NCBI GenBank assembly: GCA_026122225.1
Contig: JANEZZ010002693.1
Span: 248,001-312,000 of the forward strand
Source: Heloderma charlesbogerti
Taxonomy: Eukaryota > Chordata > Lepidosauria > Squamata > Helodermatidae
DNA length: 64,000 nt
Reading direction: 5' to 3'
A model generated the notes under the pieces. The model was given only the letters and a program-made list of their open reading frames with translations, ran no database searches and was not told where the DNA came from. Both the position numbers and the translations under genes were made by a program. Within the stretch, counting starts at the first letter, position 1. Each line of letters begins with the position of its first letter. Shown here piece by piece: positions 31,067-42,132 of this stretch.

Positions 31067-31990
31067 GCAGTGGTGCCAGTAAGGCTGGACCTTGGGGCTG
31101 AATTAAGGATGTATGGATTGTGTAAAATCCATTCCGTCTGGGTTTCATGGATTGCCAGGTGCCTTTTGTTCCATCATCTGCCCTTTGATGGAATTTGATT
31201 TTTTTAGTTTTCAAATTTGCTCAAGACCTCATGTGCAAAAATGCGCAAATTTCCCCCAAATGCGCATTTTCACACTTTAGCCTATGGGGGAAATGCACAT
31301 TTTTGGCTTTTTTTGTAAAAGAAAAAAAAGTCTATGACAAAATTCGAGCAAAATTCAGGTAAGTTAAAAAAACCGGTCCGCAAGTCTGTGGAATCCACCC
31401 AACAGGGAAAAAACGGTCCACTGCAAAATCCAGACTTCGGGTTCACAAAAATCCAAGCTCATTTGGTTCTATTGCAGATTTCTCCAACATCCCTAGGCTG
31501 AAGTCAAGGGTCCCATAGCCCGAGGGGGGGACAAATGACCACCCAGAGAGCAGCAGGTGATAGGAGCAGTGGTAAACAGGCCAGCGTCAGCACCTGTGCC
31601 AGCATGGCCATGCCAGGGCCCCCTAGGGCTGATGCCCCTCCTGCAACATCCTTTATTCTCATTTTTAAAAATATTTTATAGCCAGGTGGCAGCCAGCTGG
31701 GCATGCACATGGTTCCAGACGCTCATTTTATTATTTTTACTTTTAAGATATATTATCCTTTTCTACAACAAAATGAGTCCAAGTAAATGTGTTTAACATC
31801 AGGACAGCAGAAACAAACACTATTTTATTCCTGATTTAAGTAAATTTAAAATGCAAAACTGTCCATGTTAGAAGTTGTTGTTGTTTAAATCAGGGTTGGC
31901 AAACAGTTTCTTGTTCTAGTGTTTGATCTTCTCTAAGATTGGGAATGTGGAAGCAGTTGTAAAGCATGGAATGGTGGTTGCGGCGGGGGA
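31067..31990 (+). repeat. CAGTGGTGC repeat family, copy 3, split by hAT element
   Basis: CAGTGGTGCCAGTAAGGCTG and CTTGGGGCTGAA lie left of the hAT insertion. AGGGTCCCATAGCCCGAG, CTATTTTATTCCTGATTTAA, ATCAGGGTTGGCAAACAGTT and GTGGAAGCAGTTGTAAAGCA follow it, as at 28027. Confidence 0.5.
31104..31495 (+). mobile_element. Non-autonomous hAT-like element with 8-bp TSD
   Basis: The ends are TAAGGATGT and ACATCCCTA. The flanks are GGCTGAAT at 31096-31103 and GGCTGAAG at 31496-31503 (7 of 8 identical). It is a sister of 12488-12920, sharing CCATTCCGTCTG-, CCCCCAAATGCGCA- and CTCATTTGGTTC-type blocks. Confidence 0.85.
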
Positions 31991-32361
31991 GAAGAAGAAT
32001 AGTTGCGTGATTCACATCTGAAGTCATACACATGGCCATCTAAAGGGCCATCTAGGTACACATCTAAAGGCATAACAATGTTAAGACTAGGGTCTAAAAT
32101 TACCTCACTGCGCCACTAGCCACAGACAGCATGATTTGGCTGAAACTGGGGTGACTCACACAGTGGGGCTTGTGCATTTTTAAATGCCGCTCCCTACCTT
32201 TCCTGTAATAATTTGAGCACGGGTCCATTCTGGTAGATATAATGTTAAGACGACACAAGATGCTGTTCTGTGGGGGCAAGTCTGGCCTTCAGCACCACCT
32301 GGATGGGAGACTGTGTGGAAATTAGTGCATAGGGGCTTGGATGACAGGGTGGGTGGGTGTT

Positions 32362-32502
32362 TATAATAGCCTTCCCCAACCTGGTGCCCTCCAGATGTGT
32401 TGGACTACAGCTCCCAGCATTCCCCAGTGGTTGGGGCATGCTGGGAGTTGTAGTCCAACACATCTGGAGGGTGCCAGGCTGGGAAAGGCTGGCATATAAG
32501 AT
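32362..32502. mobile_element. Foldback hAT-type MITE
   Basis: It starts AGCCTTCCCCAACCTGGTGC and ends with the inverted GCCAGGCTGGGAAAGGCT. The centre reads GCATTCCCCAGTGGTTGGGG. A clean, complete copy of the family. Confidence 0.8.
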
Positions 32503-33633
32503 TGGGGCACTCCTCTGGAAACAAAATGTTACCCCAGAATTTCACAATTCAGACTCAGCCTTTTGCATTTCAAAGCTGCCATTTGACTCTGAGGGATCCC
32601 TTTAAAAATGGCAAGCCATGTTTATGCAATCTAGGACAATAATGTAATATGTATATCAAACTGCCCAGTCCAGTATTTTACACATTGCTATTTCTAACCC
32701 TGCTGCCCCAAAGCTAAGCATCCTTAACTGGGTGGGGGGGGGATACATTGAATTGGGGGAGCACTCCCTTCCCCTGTAGATGTGGACTGGGACAAATTGC
32801 TTGAAATGATTTCCTCCCAGACGCATCTGGATCTTGCTTTGCTTTGCTTGCTCCCCAGACTCGTTTTTCTTCCCGTAGCTCTTTTACAATTCTTGACGGG
32901 GTGGGCCAACGAGCTTGTTGCAGGGCAAGTGTATGACTGAGCAGGCCTAGGCTGGCAGTGCTGACGCGGGGAATGCTATGGGGGAAGAAGGCAATGCTAT
33001 AGAAGGAAACTGGAACACATGGAGAAGGAAAACAGAACAGACCCGCACGACACTCACAACCCATTTTTTAACAAAGTTGTTCTCCCCATGAGTACACTCA
33101 AGCAATTCTGATGCGATGTTTCATTTGTTTTCTCTCTGCAAATGACCCCTCTTCACACACAGCCACCCCGCTTTGGGATGGAGCAGTGCCAAATCACAAC
33201 AGTGAACGGGCCAACATGACCACCTACAAACATACACAGACATGCACACATACCCCATTTGACTGCTGATTTTTTTCCACTCCGGTTTCGACTCAATGGA
33301 AACAACGCAGCACACCACACTAATAAATCTGGCGTGATGAAGCTCCTGCCAGACCTTCTAAAATGATACGTAGTTAACCAAATATCAAACAGGCAACGCT
33401 GCAACGCTAAAATAAATATCCAAAAAAGAACCCCTCAACAACTTATGACAAACAGTCAGTTACCTTATGGTTGGCTTGCTAAGACTTTAATAAATGAAAC
33501 AGCTGCTCCAAAGGTTGCTACAATGAATAGGGAAGCTCATTCCTCCAAAGAAACCCAGAGAGAGAGAGGAACTTGGAAAGACCTCAATCTGTGGGGGACC
33601 ATTTAAAGATGGAAATTAACGTATGCCTTAATC

Positions 33634-33765
33634 TAGCCTTCCGCAACCTGGCACCCTCCATGATGTGTTGGAGTACAACCACCAGCATCCCCAGCCAGCA
33701 TCCCATGATGTATGATGGGAGCTGTAGTCCAACCCATCTGGAGGGTGCCGAGTTAGAGAAGGCTA
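33634..33765. mobile_element. Foldback hAT-type MITE with near-perfect TSD
   Basis: It begins TAGCCTTCCGCAACCTGGCA and ends AGAGAAGGCTA. The flanks are CCTTAATC at 33626-33633 and CCCTAATC at 33766-33773 (7 of 8). This supports placing the foldback family in the hAT superfamily. Confidence 0.8.
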
Positions 33766-33829
33766 CCCTAATCCCATGAGCCACTGCGACAGGAATGGGT
33801 GTAGAATCGAGCGCAAGGATGTCAACATT

Positions 33830-34365
33830 GGGCTTGTCTCTTTTAGACTCTACTCTAACCAGTTCTTACCGTGCCTACTGCAGCCATCTCCTCTGTGGCT
33901 TTTCCTTGTTGCTTCTCAAGCCTTTCATTTCTCCCCCCAGCCAAAATATTTGCCTCTCTAGAAGCTCAGGTCATGTAACATCTCTCCTCAAATCCCCGTC
34001 CTGACTTCCAATCCAATTCCCTTCTGCATGTTGTCATTACCTTCAAAGATCTCCATCCATTGCCTTGCTCCAACCCATCTATGCTTATTATTAAATTTGG
34101 GATGTCCTCCCTAGAGACGGCTGCATGGCTCCACCACTTCCTACTTTTGGGTGGGCAGCAAGGGCAGTTTTATTAAGGCAGGCTTTTCCAGACTCTTGAG
34201 GTCACCATGAATTCTGCTGCTGCTCTTTCAAAGTGGCTGTGTTTAATCTCCAGTTTCGGCTCTGTTTTAATTTTTAGGCAGTACTTTACATTTTGTATTT
34301 TGTCCTTTTACTGACATTGTCAGCCACCTTGTGCACCTCGGTAGAAAGGCGGGAAATAAACAAAT
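33830..34365 (+). repeat. Degenerate LINE C-terminus and 3' tail
   Basis: CATGTAACATCTCTCCTCAA, CATTACCTTCAAAGATCTCC and CATTGCCTTGCTCCAA resemble the late region of CR1/L2-type ORF2, broken by frameshifts. The end GTCAGCCACCTTGTGCACCT with GGCGGGAAATAAACAAAT is a LINE-type 3' tail. The clade is unresolved. Confidence 0.4.
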
Positions 34366-35082
34366 ATTTCTCTCATGTCCAAAACTCCCTACACATTCAA
34401 ATCGAGCCAAAAGATTAGAGATAAGATTAGGCTAGAAATTTCCCTTGGGCACGATGGTTTTGCATGTGCAGGGAGTTGTTGGTTTTTTAAAAATAATATA
34501 ACATGGAGCAGAATATTCAAATATTCTGTGTTGCCAACTTTCCACCTGAAGGGATACATTCCAGTAATAGGAGGAAGATTCAGATGCTCCACGTTAAAAG
34601 AATGCCTGAGGGTGGCAGGTGTCACAGAGCACCATGTGCTAGAGCCATCCCTTGCTGTCATGCATGCCCCCTGCATGTTTAACCAATGTGTGAACAGGCT
34701 GTATGCGTATACATACCCAGAACCTTTCACACCCCAGCCAAATGCGCAGAAGGCAGGGGACATGGCTGCTGCATGCATCAACAGCAAGACTGGCCCACAC
34801 CACCCATGACCCCCACTCATGTGTTCTTTCAATGCGGGGGGGGGGGCATCTGAAGCTCCCAGGTTTTACCACATGATTTACTATTTATACAGACTGGCTC
34901 CAAGAGAGCCTTTTAGTCTGGAATGTGTTTCTTGAGAATGTGGCTTGTATGAGGCAGAGAGCAAGAGACAGCCAATTTTAAATGATCCAGTCTAGTCAAT
35001 GGCAACAATTCTATACTTAAATCACATGCATGGGAGATTCCAAAGCCTATTTTAAGTGCTATGGATTAAAAACAGCCTATGG

Positions 35083-35220
35083 CAGCCTCCCCCTAACTGG
35101 TGCCCTCCAGATGTTTTGGACAACAACTCCAAGCATTCCTGACCATTGCCCATGCTGGCTGGGACTAATGGGAGCTGGAGTCCAAAACATCTGGAGGACA
35201 CCAGCTTGGGAAAGGCTGGC
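35083..35220. mobile_element. Foldback hAT-type MITE
   Basis: GCCTCCCCCTAACTGGTGCC pairs with GACACCAGCTTGGGAAAGGC. The middle reads CATTGCCCATGCTGGCTGGG. Confidence 0.75.
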
Positions 35221-35401
35221 CTTGTGGAGTCCAGATTTTCTCAGTCCATTGCAATGGATGAAATAGCTGACAGGTTAAGAACACTCATGCCACACCAAAG
35301 GTGTTTGCCTTTGTTGTTTGATACCCAGTGCACTGAACGTGATTCAGTTGTGCCCTAGGCTTGGCAATGCACACACAGGTCCCATTTGAGCAAGAAACCA
35401 T

Positions 35402-36412
35402 TCGGAGTAGGATGGCCATGTGTTCTACTTTACAAAACACAATCCTCTACTTGAAGGGCTGTCCAGGCCAAGCCTGTTTTAAAGGTCGGATCTACAACTT
35501 GTGTCATATCAGTACAATCCCATCATGGTAACACTATATCCCTCTTGTGCATTGACACCTCGTAGGACACACAGTGACGTCGGTTGCAATATTTTGGATA
35601 ACGTGAAATAGAAAGCAGGAAATAACACTACAGAAGAGGTATACTGAATGTGTAATGTGCCCCAAAAGTTATCAGTGCACTTCAATACTGCTATAAGGCA
35701 GTAGTGTAGATCTAGCCTCTGATAAAGAACCAACAGAAGGGAGCATAACAGGGGCCTTGAAGTTGTCCCCCTGGACCCTAAGACCATCCTCAGAGGTTCT
35801 TCTCCAGAAGCCCCTGCCAAAGGAAGTGAGGCAGGTGGCTACCAGGAAGGGGGCCTTTTCCGTTGTGGCATCCCGGCTGTGGAATGAGCTCCCTAGAGGG
35901 GTTCGCCTGGCACCTACATTGTGCTCTTTCTGGTGCCAGGTGAAGATCTTTTTATTTTCTCGGCATTTTAGTACTCTAGTCTTTTAGTTCTGCTGTTTTA
36001 AATCTGCATTTTAAAACTTAGCACTGCTGCTAGGTTTTATTCTGATTGTATTGATATTGTGGTTTTAAGCTTTCATATTTTATATTGTTTTATGCTGCGC
36101 TCTGTGGTTTTAATTGTTGTGAACCGCCCAGAGAGCTTCAAGTATTGGCCGGAATAGAAATGAAATAAACAAACAAACAAACAAACAAATAAAACACTGA
36201 GCACACAGACAGCAGAGGGAGGGAGCAGGACACCTGGTCCCAGTCTTCCCCACTATGGTGAGATGTATTGTATTTCTATTTAAATTACAGTAATGGTTTA
36301 TAAACTTGCAACTACCCATATAAATTAGCCTCAGCAAATGTTATGGAAATTTGAGCCACCTTTTGTCCTCTTTTTTAGCAATTGATTTCCTCTCATTTCC
36401 TATGTGGCCATC
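35402..36412 (+). mobile_element. ~400-bp non-autonomous DNA element, copy 4, split by L2
   Basis: GAGTAGGATGGCCATGTGTT and CTCTACTTGAAGGGCTGTCC lie at the left. After the L2 insertion, GAGCACACAGACAGCAGAG, TGGTCCCAGTCTTCCCC, CCTCTTTTTTAGCAATTGAT and TATGTGGCCATCCTT complete the copy. Confidence 0.6.
35750..36195 (+). mobile_element. L2-clade LINE 3' end
   Basis: The translated part (LPKEVRQVATRKGAFSVV then SRLWNELPRGVRLAPTL) matches the C-terminus of the LINE at 8056-9312 almost residue by residue. The 3' UTR contains GAACCGCCCAGAGAGCTTCA, and the tail is an AAAC/AAAT run. It is very short (about 450 bp) and inserted within the 35402 element, so it is the younger of the two. Confidence 0.85.
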
Positions 36413-36433
36413 CTTCCTTCAGTGTCAGGGGTA

Positions 36434-36917
36434 ATGCCACATGAACCTTGTGGATATATGTGCCGAGCTGTCTCTGACGCTGATGTGCCTCCTCAAACGG
36501 GGAAGCTCCACAGGCATTCCAAAACCTCTACATGAAAGGCAGCTCCACTGAATTCATGCAACTGTTTTCCCCGTGCAGTTGCTGTGGGTATTTCTGAGTG
36601 CAGGAAGCTTCTCTTGTGAGCAAGAAATTCTCCATTCCCTTCAGGCCAAGGCCAATCCCACATGAGCAGCACATAGAATCATAGAACCATAGGGCTGGAA
36701 AGGGCCTACAAGACCATCGAGTCCAACCCCCTGCTCAGTGCAGGAGGCCTGATTCCCAGGTGGTCTCCCATCCAAGTACTAACCAGGGCTGATGCTGCTT
36801 AGCTTCCAAGATCAGACAAGATTGGGCACATCCAGCCCTTTGCTCGTATACTGCTATCCCTACCACTGAATTCATTGGGGAAGCTCCTCCTCAAAGGGGA
36901 TGTTTCATGTGGGCAGC
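36434..36917. mobile_element. Inverted-repeat element split by the 5S/CR1 SINE
   Basis: GCCACATGAACC and CCTCCTCAAACGGGGAAGCT on the left pair with AGCTCCTCCTCAAAGGGGAT and TTTCATGTGGG on the right, across the SINE at 36671-36858. Ends are approximate. Confidence 0.4.
36671..36858 (-). mobile_element. Composite SINE: 5S rRNA head, CR1 tail (copy 1)
   Basis: On the minus strand the head (36751-36858) reads AATCTTGTCTGATCTTGGAA, GCTAAGCAG, CCTGGTTAGTACTTGGATGG and GAGACCACCTGGGAA, nearly the whole of 5S rRNA including its internal promoter boxes. It passes directly into CTGCACTGAGCAGGGGG, GGACTCGATGGTCTTGTAGG and ATTCTATG, the CR1 LINE 3' end (36671-36750). The junction CCTGGGAATCAGGC is the same in the copy at 63866. 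The head should recruit RNA polymerase III and the tail CR1 reverse transcriptase (inference from parts). Confidence 0.8.
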
Positions 36918-37349
36918 AGTGTTCTCGTGAAAGGATTGGGGGATTTGGATTAGCATAGTCATGTTTCCCATTGAATTGAGCAACACTCAGAATTCTAGGC
37001 AGCCACAAGACTGTCTGCCTCTTGGCTACTCTGTGTTCTGGAATGAGCATTTTCTTAGAATCAATTGCCGTTACTGAGATTTTATACGAAATGCATCCCG
37101 TTTTAATTTAGAAACTTGAGAGTTATGCTGCTCAAATGGCATTGTGGCAATGTGAAGCATGCATTGATACAAAACAACATGCCCTTGCATTTTTCAGATG
37201 ATACTGTTATCGTGCAATGCATGGTACCATGCAAGGGGTTTCCTCAATATTTCCCAGATCGGCTCACAACCTTAATTCAATGAATGCACTTGGATTTTAA
37301 CTGGGTTCTTTCCCAGCAAGGGAAAAAAAATATAGACCTGTGTTAGGCA

Positions 37350-37668
37350 ACATGCTGCTTACAGGTATCAATGCGCCCCTGGATACCTTTCTTGGCACCT
37401 GCCAAGGTGCCCTACCCCACCCACTTTTAAAAGTTAATTAACACTTTTTCTAACTGGCAGCTGGGATTGCTGTGAAATAGGTTTCAGCTGGTGTGGGAAA
37501 CTGTGGGTTCAAAGACGTAGTTTAGTGTGTTGCCATCTACTCAGTCTTTTTGGCACATTACATGCCCTTTGCTATGCCTCCCATGGCAGACATTTTGTGG
37601 TGGTGCCCAGGAGAGTGTCTCAAATTGCCAAATGTGCCCACAAGCCCCAAATCATTGCCTGCTCCTGA
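37350..37668 (-). mobile_element. CAGGGGT-type hAT-like element, reverse copy
   Basis: AAATTGCCAAATGTGCCCAC and GCGCCCCTGGATACCTTT are the reverse complement of the end regions at 42133-42447. The termini are eroded. Confidence 0.55.
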
Positions 37669-37690
37669 TATCACATATCAAGATGCTGGA

Positions 37691-38545
37691 AAATAAACTT
37701 TATTTTATGTGAAATCCAATGTGTTTCAGCCCTGATATTTTTTTAGAGGTCTTTTTCAGGGGCTATACAAGAGATAATTCTCAACATTTAATTTCTAAAA
37801 ATGAATAAAACCAGCAAATAAATTCATTACAAATACATACAGCACCAGTAATGTGATATATATTATCTGGTGTCCATGTAAGCAGTTTTATGGTGGTAAA
37901 ACATCAAGGAGCCTCAAGAAAAAGACAGGGAAGATCTCTGCAACATCAGAAAAAGAAACTGCAAACCCCACTAGTCAGTCATTTTACAGAAAAAAATCTT
38001 ACTGTATTGGATGTGAGGTTCTGGGCAGTAGAAAAACTAAACACAGAAAATAAGTCCCCATAGAGAAAGGAAACAGAGTCGATCCTAAGGCTAAAAACCT
38101 TGGCCCCATAAGGCCTTAATGAGGAACTCTATTTCTTTCCTCTACTGTAACTGAGGCTTTTTTCTTTGGTGACACTTGCTTGGTTTTTCTGTGTAGTTAG
38201 ATAACCCAGAACTATCCCTGAATTCCTCTCTCTCCAAAATTGCTAGCACCTGAGCGAGGGACTGCCAACACCCATGTATAGGATATTTAATCTGACACTT
38301 TCAGTAATAATTTTACATACCAGTTATTGAGTTGAAGAGATATATCATTCTGAGTTCTCAGAAGGCAATTTTAAAGCTAGTAAGTACAAAGTCATATGCA
38401 ATTTGTGAATTTATTTGCTGCTGTTTATTGTCCATTTTAAGAATTTTTATTTTGTATATTATCTCTTTTATAAGCCCTGGAGAAGGCCCCTAAATATATA
38501 TATCAGGGCTGAAATGGGTTGGGCTTTATTGAAAATAGAGTTATA
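37691..38545 (+). mobile_element. Penelope-like element fragment with inverted arms
   Basis: The left arm (37691-37766) and right arm (38472-38545) are inverted relative to each other. Both contain ATATCAGGGCTGAAA when read in the same sense. Between them lies a GIY-YIG endonuclease remnant (37850-38149). Penelope-like elements carry such a domain C-terminal to the reverse transcriptase, are bounded by terminal repeats that can be inverted, and often hold a hammerhead ribozyme in those repeats. Here the arm motifs have the GAAA part, but the CTGATGA part is decayed (CTGGAGA right, CTGAAAA left). No RT is left. Confidence 0.6.
37850..38149 (+). pseudogene. Penelope-type GIY-YIG endonuclease remnant
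   Basis: The first frame reads VIYIIWCPCKQFYGGKTSRS. VIY and YGG stand for the GIY and YIG motifs, the cysteine pair WCPC is typical of the Penelope variant, and the KTSR arginine is the expected catalytic one. After one or more frameshifts the C-terminal part appears in another frame as LRLKTLAP, a stop, then GLNEELYFF, the characteristic end of these proteins, with the final stop at about 38147. The domain nicks target DNA for priming in intact elements. This one is dead. Confidence 0.65.
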
Positions 38546-38559
38546 TTTTCGAACATCTT

Positions 38560-39160
38560 CAGATGCATTTTCTCTCTGTGATTCTGTGGTGGATGCTTTC
38601 CAGTTTGTCTACACTCATCCTGCCCCTGATATAGATACACATTAATTTAATCCAGTTTAATTAATCTGGAACAACTACTATGGCCTTGTGCTGTACTCAT
38701 GACCACTAATGGATAAAAAACATAGTTGTGCATTGAAAAGGTGGGATGTAGGGGTATCCACCCTTTCACCACTATTTAACTACCATGATCGTTAGTAGAA
38801 GCGGGAGATTAAAATATGCTAAAATGAAACTAGTATATGTAGGATGGTCTAGAGGAAATCACCTTGATCTGATTAAATCTAAGTACGTCAGTTTAAATGG
38901 GTAATATATCAGAGTCTCTTATCCCTCAAATCTCAGCCCATCATCACTCATTTTGAAGAAAATTCCTCTTAGTGGAAATGCAATATTATTCCAGATGTTC
39001 TAGCTGCTAGCACAAGGCAAACCCATCACAGTTCTATAACAATACTGAGGAGTTAGCAGCTTCTGGAATTTATTCTTTTCATTATTGTGCTTGCATACTT
39101 GAATTTAACCCTGTAGTGAACTGCAAATTTAATAAAGTCAAATTTTGATCTTACATGTTC
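38560..39160. other. Unassigned non-coding sequence
   Basis: I recognise no gene or repeat. Confidence 0.45.
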
Positions 39161-39165
39161 TCAGA

Positions 39166-39612
39166 GGGAGCAATCCTACAGCCACTAGACCTTGTCTAGA
39201 GGGCTATAGGATTTTTCAGTTACTGGGAACCAAGCTCAGAGCCAGGGTTCCAACCTCAGTTCCCAGAAACCGTGCTCCCTGCACCCTCACCCTTGTAGGC
39301 AGCATGGTTCTCTCCATGCAGGCTGTGTCTTCGCTCTCAGAAATGGAGCATGAAGACAGGGGAAAAGGGGCAGTCTCTGGGGAAGGGAGGGGAAGAGACC
39401 ACGAAAGCAGCTTCCTATGCACCACATGGCCTTTCCCTCTCTTGCTCCAAAGCTCCCCAGTTAGACAGGCAAAACCATCTGCCTAGCCAAAAATGCAGGG
39501 TGGCCAGAACATGGAGGTGAGGATCGCCTCTGTGCTCCTGCCGCCCTGCATTGTATAGCTGTCAGCCTCCAGGTCTGGAGGCTGATGACTGCCTCCGTAG
39601 GATTGCACCCTA
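39166..39612. mobile_element. ~400-bp CAATCCT-ended element, copy 2
   Basis: It opens GGGAGCAATCCTACAGCCAC and closes GTAGGATTGCACCC. GTTAGACAGGCAAAACCATC and TGCCTAGCC is a decayed form of the palindrome at 14221. Order and spacing match 13968-14373. Confidence 0.6.
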
Positions 39613-40117
39613 AATTTGAAATTCTGGATTGAAAGGAAATTTGTTTGTGGGGTAGTGGTGGTAAAATTATTGCTGAAATTGAATATGCAGCTATTTTTAA
39701 TATTGTGCTATTTTAATGCTAGATCATCTAACTGTTACATTTTCAAAAACCTTTCAAAATCTGCTATTATTCCATCATGAGATGGAAGCTTAAATTAATT
39801 GCCAACATTTGGGTAAAGGAAGTTTTCAGCAAACAGACTTTACAGAAACAGAATTTATAGATTCAGTTTCAGATTTTTTCAACAGTGAATTTATTTTCGC
39901 TCTTGACTCAAGAGCCAGATTCTGTGAAAATCTAAGATTCTGGATTCCCAGGACTGATTCTCACATTTGGGCATACTCTTCAAAAGCTCACCAGTGGAAA
40001 CAGGGATACTCATGTGTTCTTATAATGCTCTGGTTCACACACTGAAGATCGCTGTCTCAGTGCCTCGCTCCCCCAACACTACACTGCTGAAGGATCATCT
40101 ATGTCTACTGTATTCAT

Positions 40118-40255
40118 TGGGTAAAATCCAACATAAGTCCTGCTTAGAGTAGACCCACTGAAATGATTTGGACTTGGGTTAGTCATGACTAACCTAAATC
40201 CCACTTATTTCAACGGGTTTCCTCTAAGTAGGACCTATGTTGTATTTTACCCATT
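40118..40255. repeat. Foldback repeat, GGGTAAAATCCAACATA ends
   Basis: GGGTAAAATCCAACATAAGT and GCTTAGAGTAGACCCAC pair with TTCCTCTAAGTAGGACCTAT and GTTGTATTTTACCC. It is related to 21068 and 29080. Confidence 0.65.
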
Positions 40256-40611
40256 TACTTTACAGGGAGACCCTCTGGAAAAGATTTGGAGGGTTCCTGG
40301 GGGGCTGCAGGGTGGGAGGAGAGGCCACAAAAGTCTTACTCTGTCAGTGGTATCGGTTCTGTGGACACAACAACAAAGCTGAATCCCACCAAAAGTGTGG
40401 CCATCAAGGTTGAAGGAGGTGCATGTGTAGCATGATGCACATGTCTCCTCAGGAGCACCGGCCTGATCCTTAACACCAAAAATTGGAAAAGAAGCTTCCC
40501 TAGGTGAGCATGTCTACACGGGGCTGTGAAAACCTCCTGTCTGAAACTCAGAGAGCTGCTGTATGGACCAGTCTTCCAGCTTGATATAAAGCAACTTTGT
40601 GTGTGAAACAC

Positions 40612-40850
40612 TGAGGGTGCATCCAGATGAAGAGGTCCTTGCTCTAACCATCAGGAGGCACTGCACAACTATTTTGTCTGTTTTCTGTAACAATTATCCA
40701 TATAAGAAAACAAACAATCACAGAAAAAACAGTGGAAAACATGGGAGGGTTACAAGTGGAACACAACAGCATCTGGGCCCCCTGTAAAATTCTGTGAATG
40801 AGGCAGGCCGATGGCCCCATAAAGCCTTGTCTGGAAGCACCCTGAAAATA
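40612..40850 (+). mobile_element. GGGTGC repeat family, copy 2
   Basis: GAGGGTGCATCCAGATGAAG at the left and GTCTGGAAGCACCCTGA at the right are inverted. The interior shares TTTTGTCTGTTTTC, GGGCCCCCTGTAAAA and ATGAGGCAGG with copy 3. Confidence 0.65.
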
Positions 40851-41580
40851 GCTTCAGTGTAAAACATAACTTCATTGGACAGAAGGAGGGCAAACGGGAC
40901 CCACAGGAGAAAGTCAGCTTCCAAGGGAAGCATTTGGATAAAGGAGTTAAGGTTCAAGCGTCCTCCCAAAGAGCAGCTGTAAGGGAGGGGATGTGTTGAT
41001 CTGCAAAGAACACACAAACCAGCATAGTGGTCCTAAGTACAAAAACATATTTAAAAGAATCACTTTTCTAGATAATGAAAGCCAATATTCCATCAGCTCA
41101 AAATATATGAGGGTGTTGTGAAAAGTAAGCACAATTTTCAACACAGCATGGCCTGCCATTTCGGCATGACTTTCCCAAACATCTGTTATATCCTAATGAC
41201 TGCAGGTTATTCCCTTGTTTGTATTCACAAGTTTTTCTCTTGAGAGTCTCTGTAGTCTGACAACTTTACTTTCTGGTGCTCAAGTGAAAAGGGGGAAGAA
41301 GAGAGGAGAGGGGAAGGGCCTGTTGGAAAAGGATAGGGAAATAAGCAGAGGGCACAATCCAACCAAACATAGGCACTTGTAAGCCCCACTGATTTCACTG
41401 GGAGAGAAGTGCAGCTTAGCCCTATCTGTGTTTGCTCAGAAGAAAGTTTGTCTGTAAGTGCGTAAAAGGACGCACCTGAGAGCACATCCTTAATACCCCA
41501 TTCAATTAAATCAGATTTATCTTTGGCTGGATCATATTCCCAAATTCGCATTTTTAAAACCCAGCTGGTATGCTGCTTGC

Positions 41581-41691
41581 GGCTGAATCTACACATAGCA
41601 CTTATACTGTTATCATAACTATTGGTGCCCATTGGTATCATGTGTTCCAATAGTTATGATAATGGTATAACTACTATGTGTAGATTCAGCC
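41581..41691. mobile_element. Palindromic MITE, GGCTGAATCTACACATAGC ends, copy 2
   Basis: GGCTGAATCTACACATAGCA and CTATGTGTAGATTCAGCC bound a palindrome with ATCATAACTATTGG and its complement. It is shorter than 4080-4213. TTGCG/CTGCG flanks the GCTGAAT/ATTCAGC form of the ends. Confidence 0.75.
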
Positions 41692-41794
41692 TGCGTCTCT
41701 ACACCAGCCTAAAATCCTGCATTTAAAATGGGGCTTTGTGCTTCCATTTTAAATGCAGGATCATGATGGGCTCCCTTTACACATGCTTCCTTTC

Positions 41795-41830
41795 CCCCCT
41801 CCCCTCCCCTCCCCTCCCCCCTCCTCCCCC
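41795..41830. repeat. (CCCCT)n run
   Basis: About six CCCCT units, C-rich on this strand. Confidence 0.9.
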
Positions 41831-42132
41831 GTATATGATTCTTCCATATGTTTCATCGATCTCACTCCTCTTCTTGCGGCTTTTCCTTTTTCATGGCGGG
41901 AACTCAAGCAGAACACAAGCAGCGTAATTTGATACCTCAGCGTAATTTGATCTATTAAACATGGAATAAAGCTCCTTTAGTGTGGGGGAAGCCCTGGAGG
42001 TTCACGACGTCATCTAAAGGGCCCACAAACTTCCATGAGTTAGCAATCTGAATAGCAGGATAAAAGCTCCATGTGAAGAAGCCCTTCGAGGTTGTTACGC
42101 ACAAGCAACTGGTGCACATAGACAGAACATGG

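Noticed and set aside
34375..34832. Overlapping 144- and 147-codon frames on opposite strands
   Set aside because: They are antisense to each other, have no recognisable domain and no splice signals, so neither is preferred.
36751..36858. Functional 5S rRNA gene on the minus strand
   Set aside because: The 5S part is followed by a CR1 3' end, not a T-run terminator, and the same fusion occurs at 63866. It also has several substitutions. It is a SINE head.
38472..38545. Active hammerhead ribozyme
   Set aside because: The CTGATGA box reads CTGGAGA here and CTGAAAA in the other arm, so a working core is unlikely in this copy.
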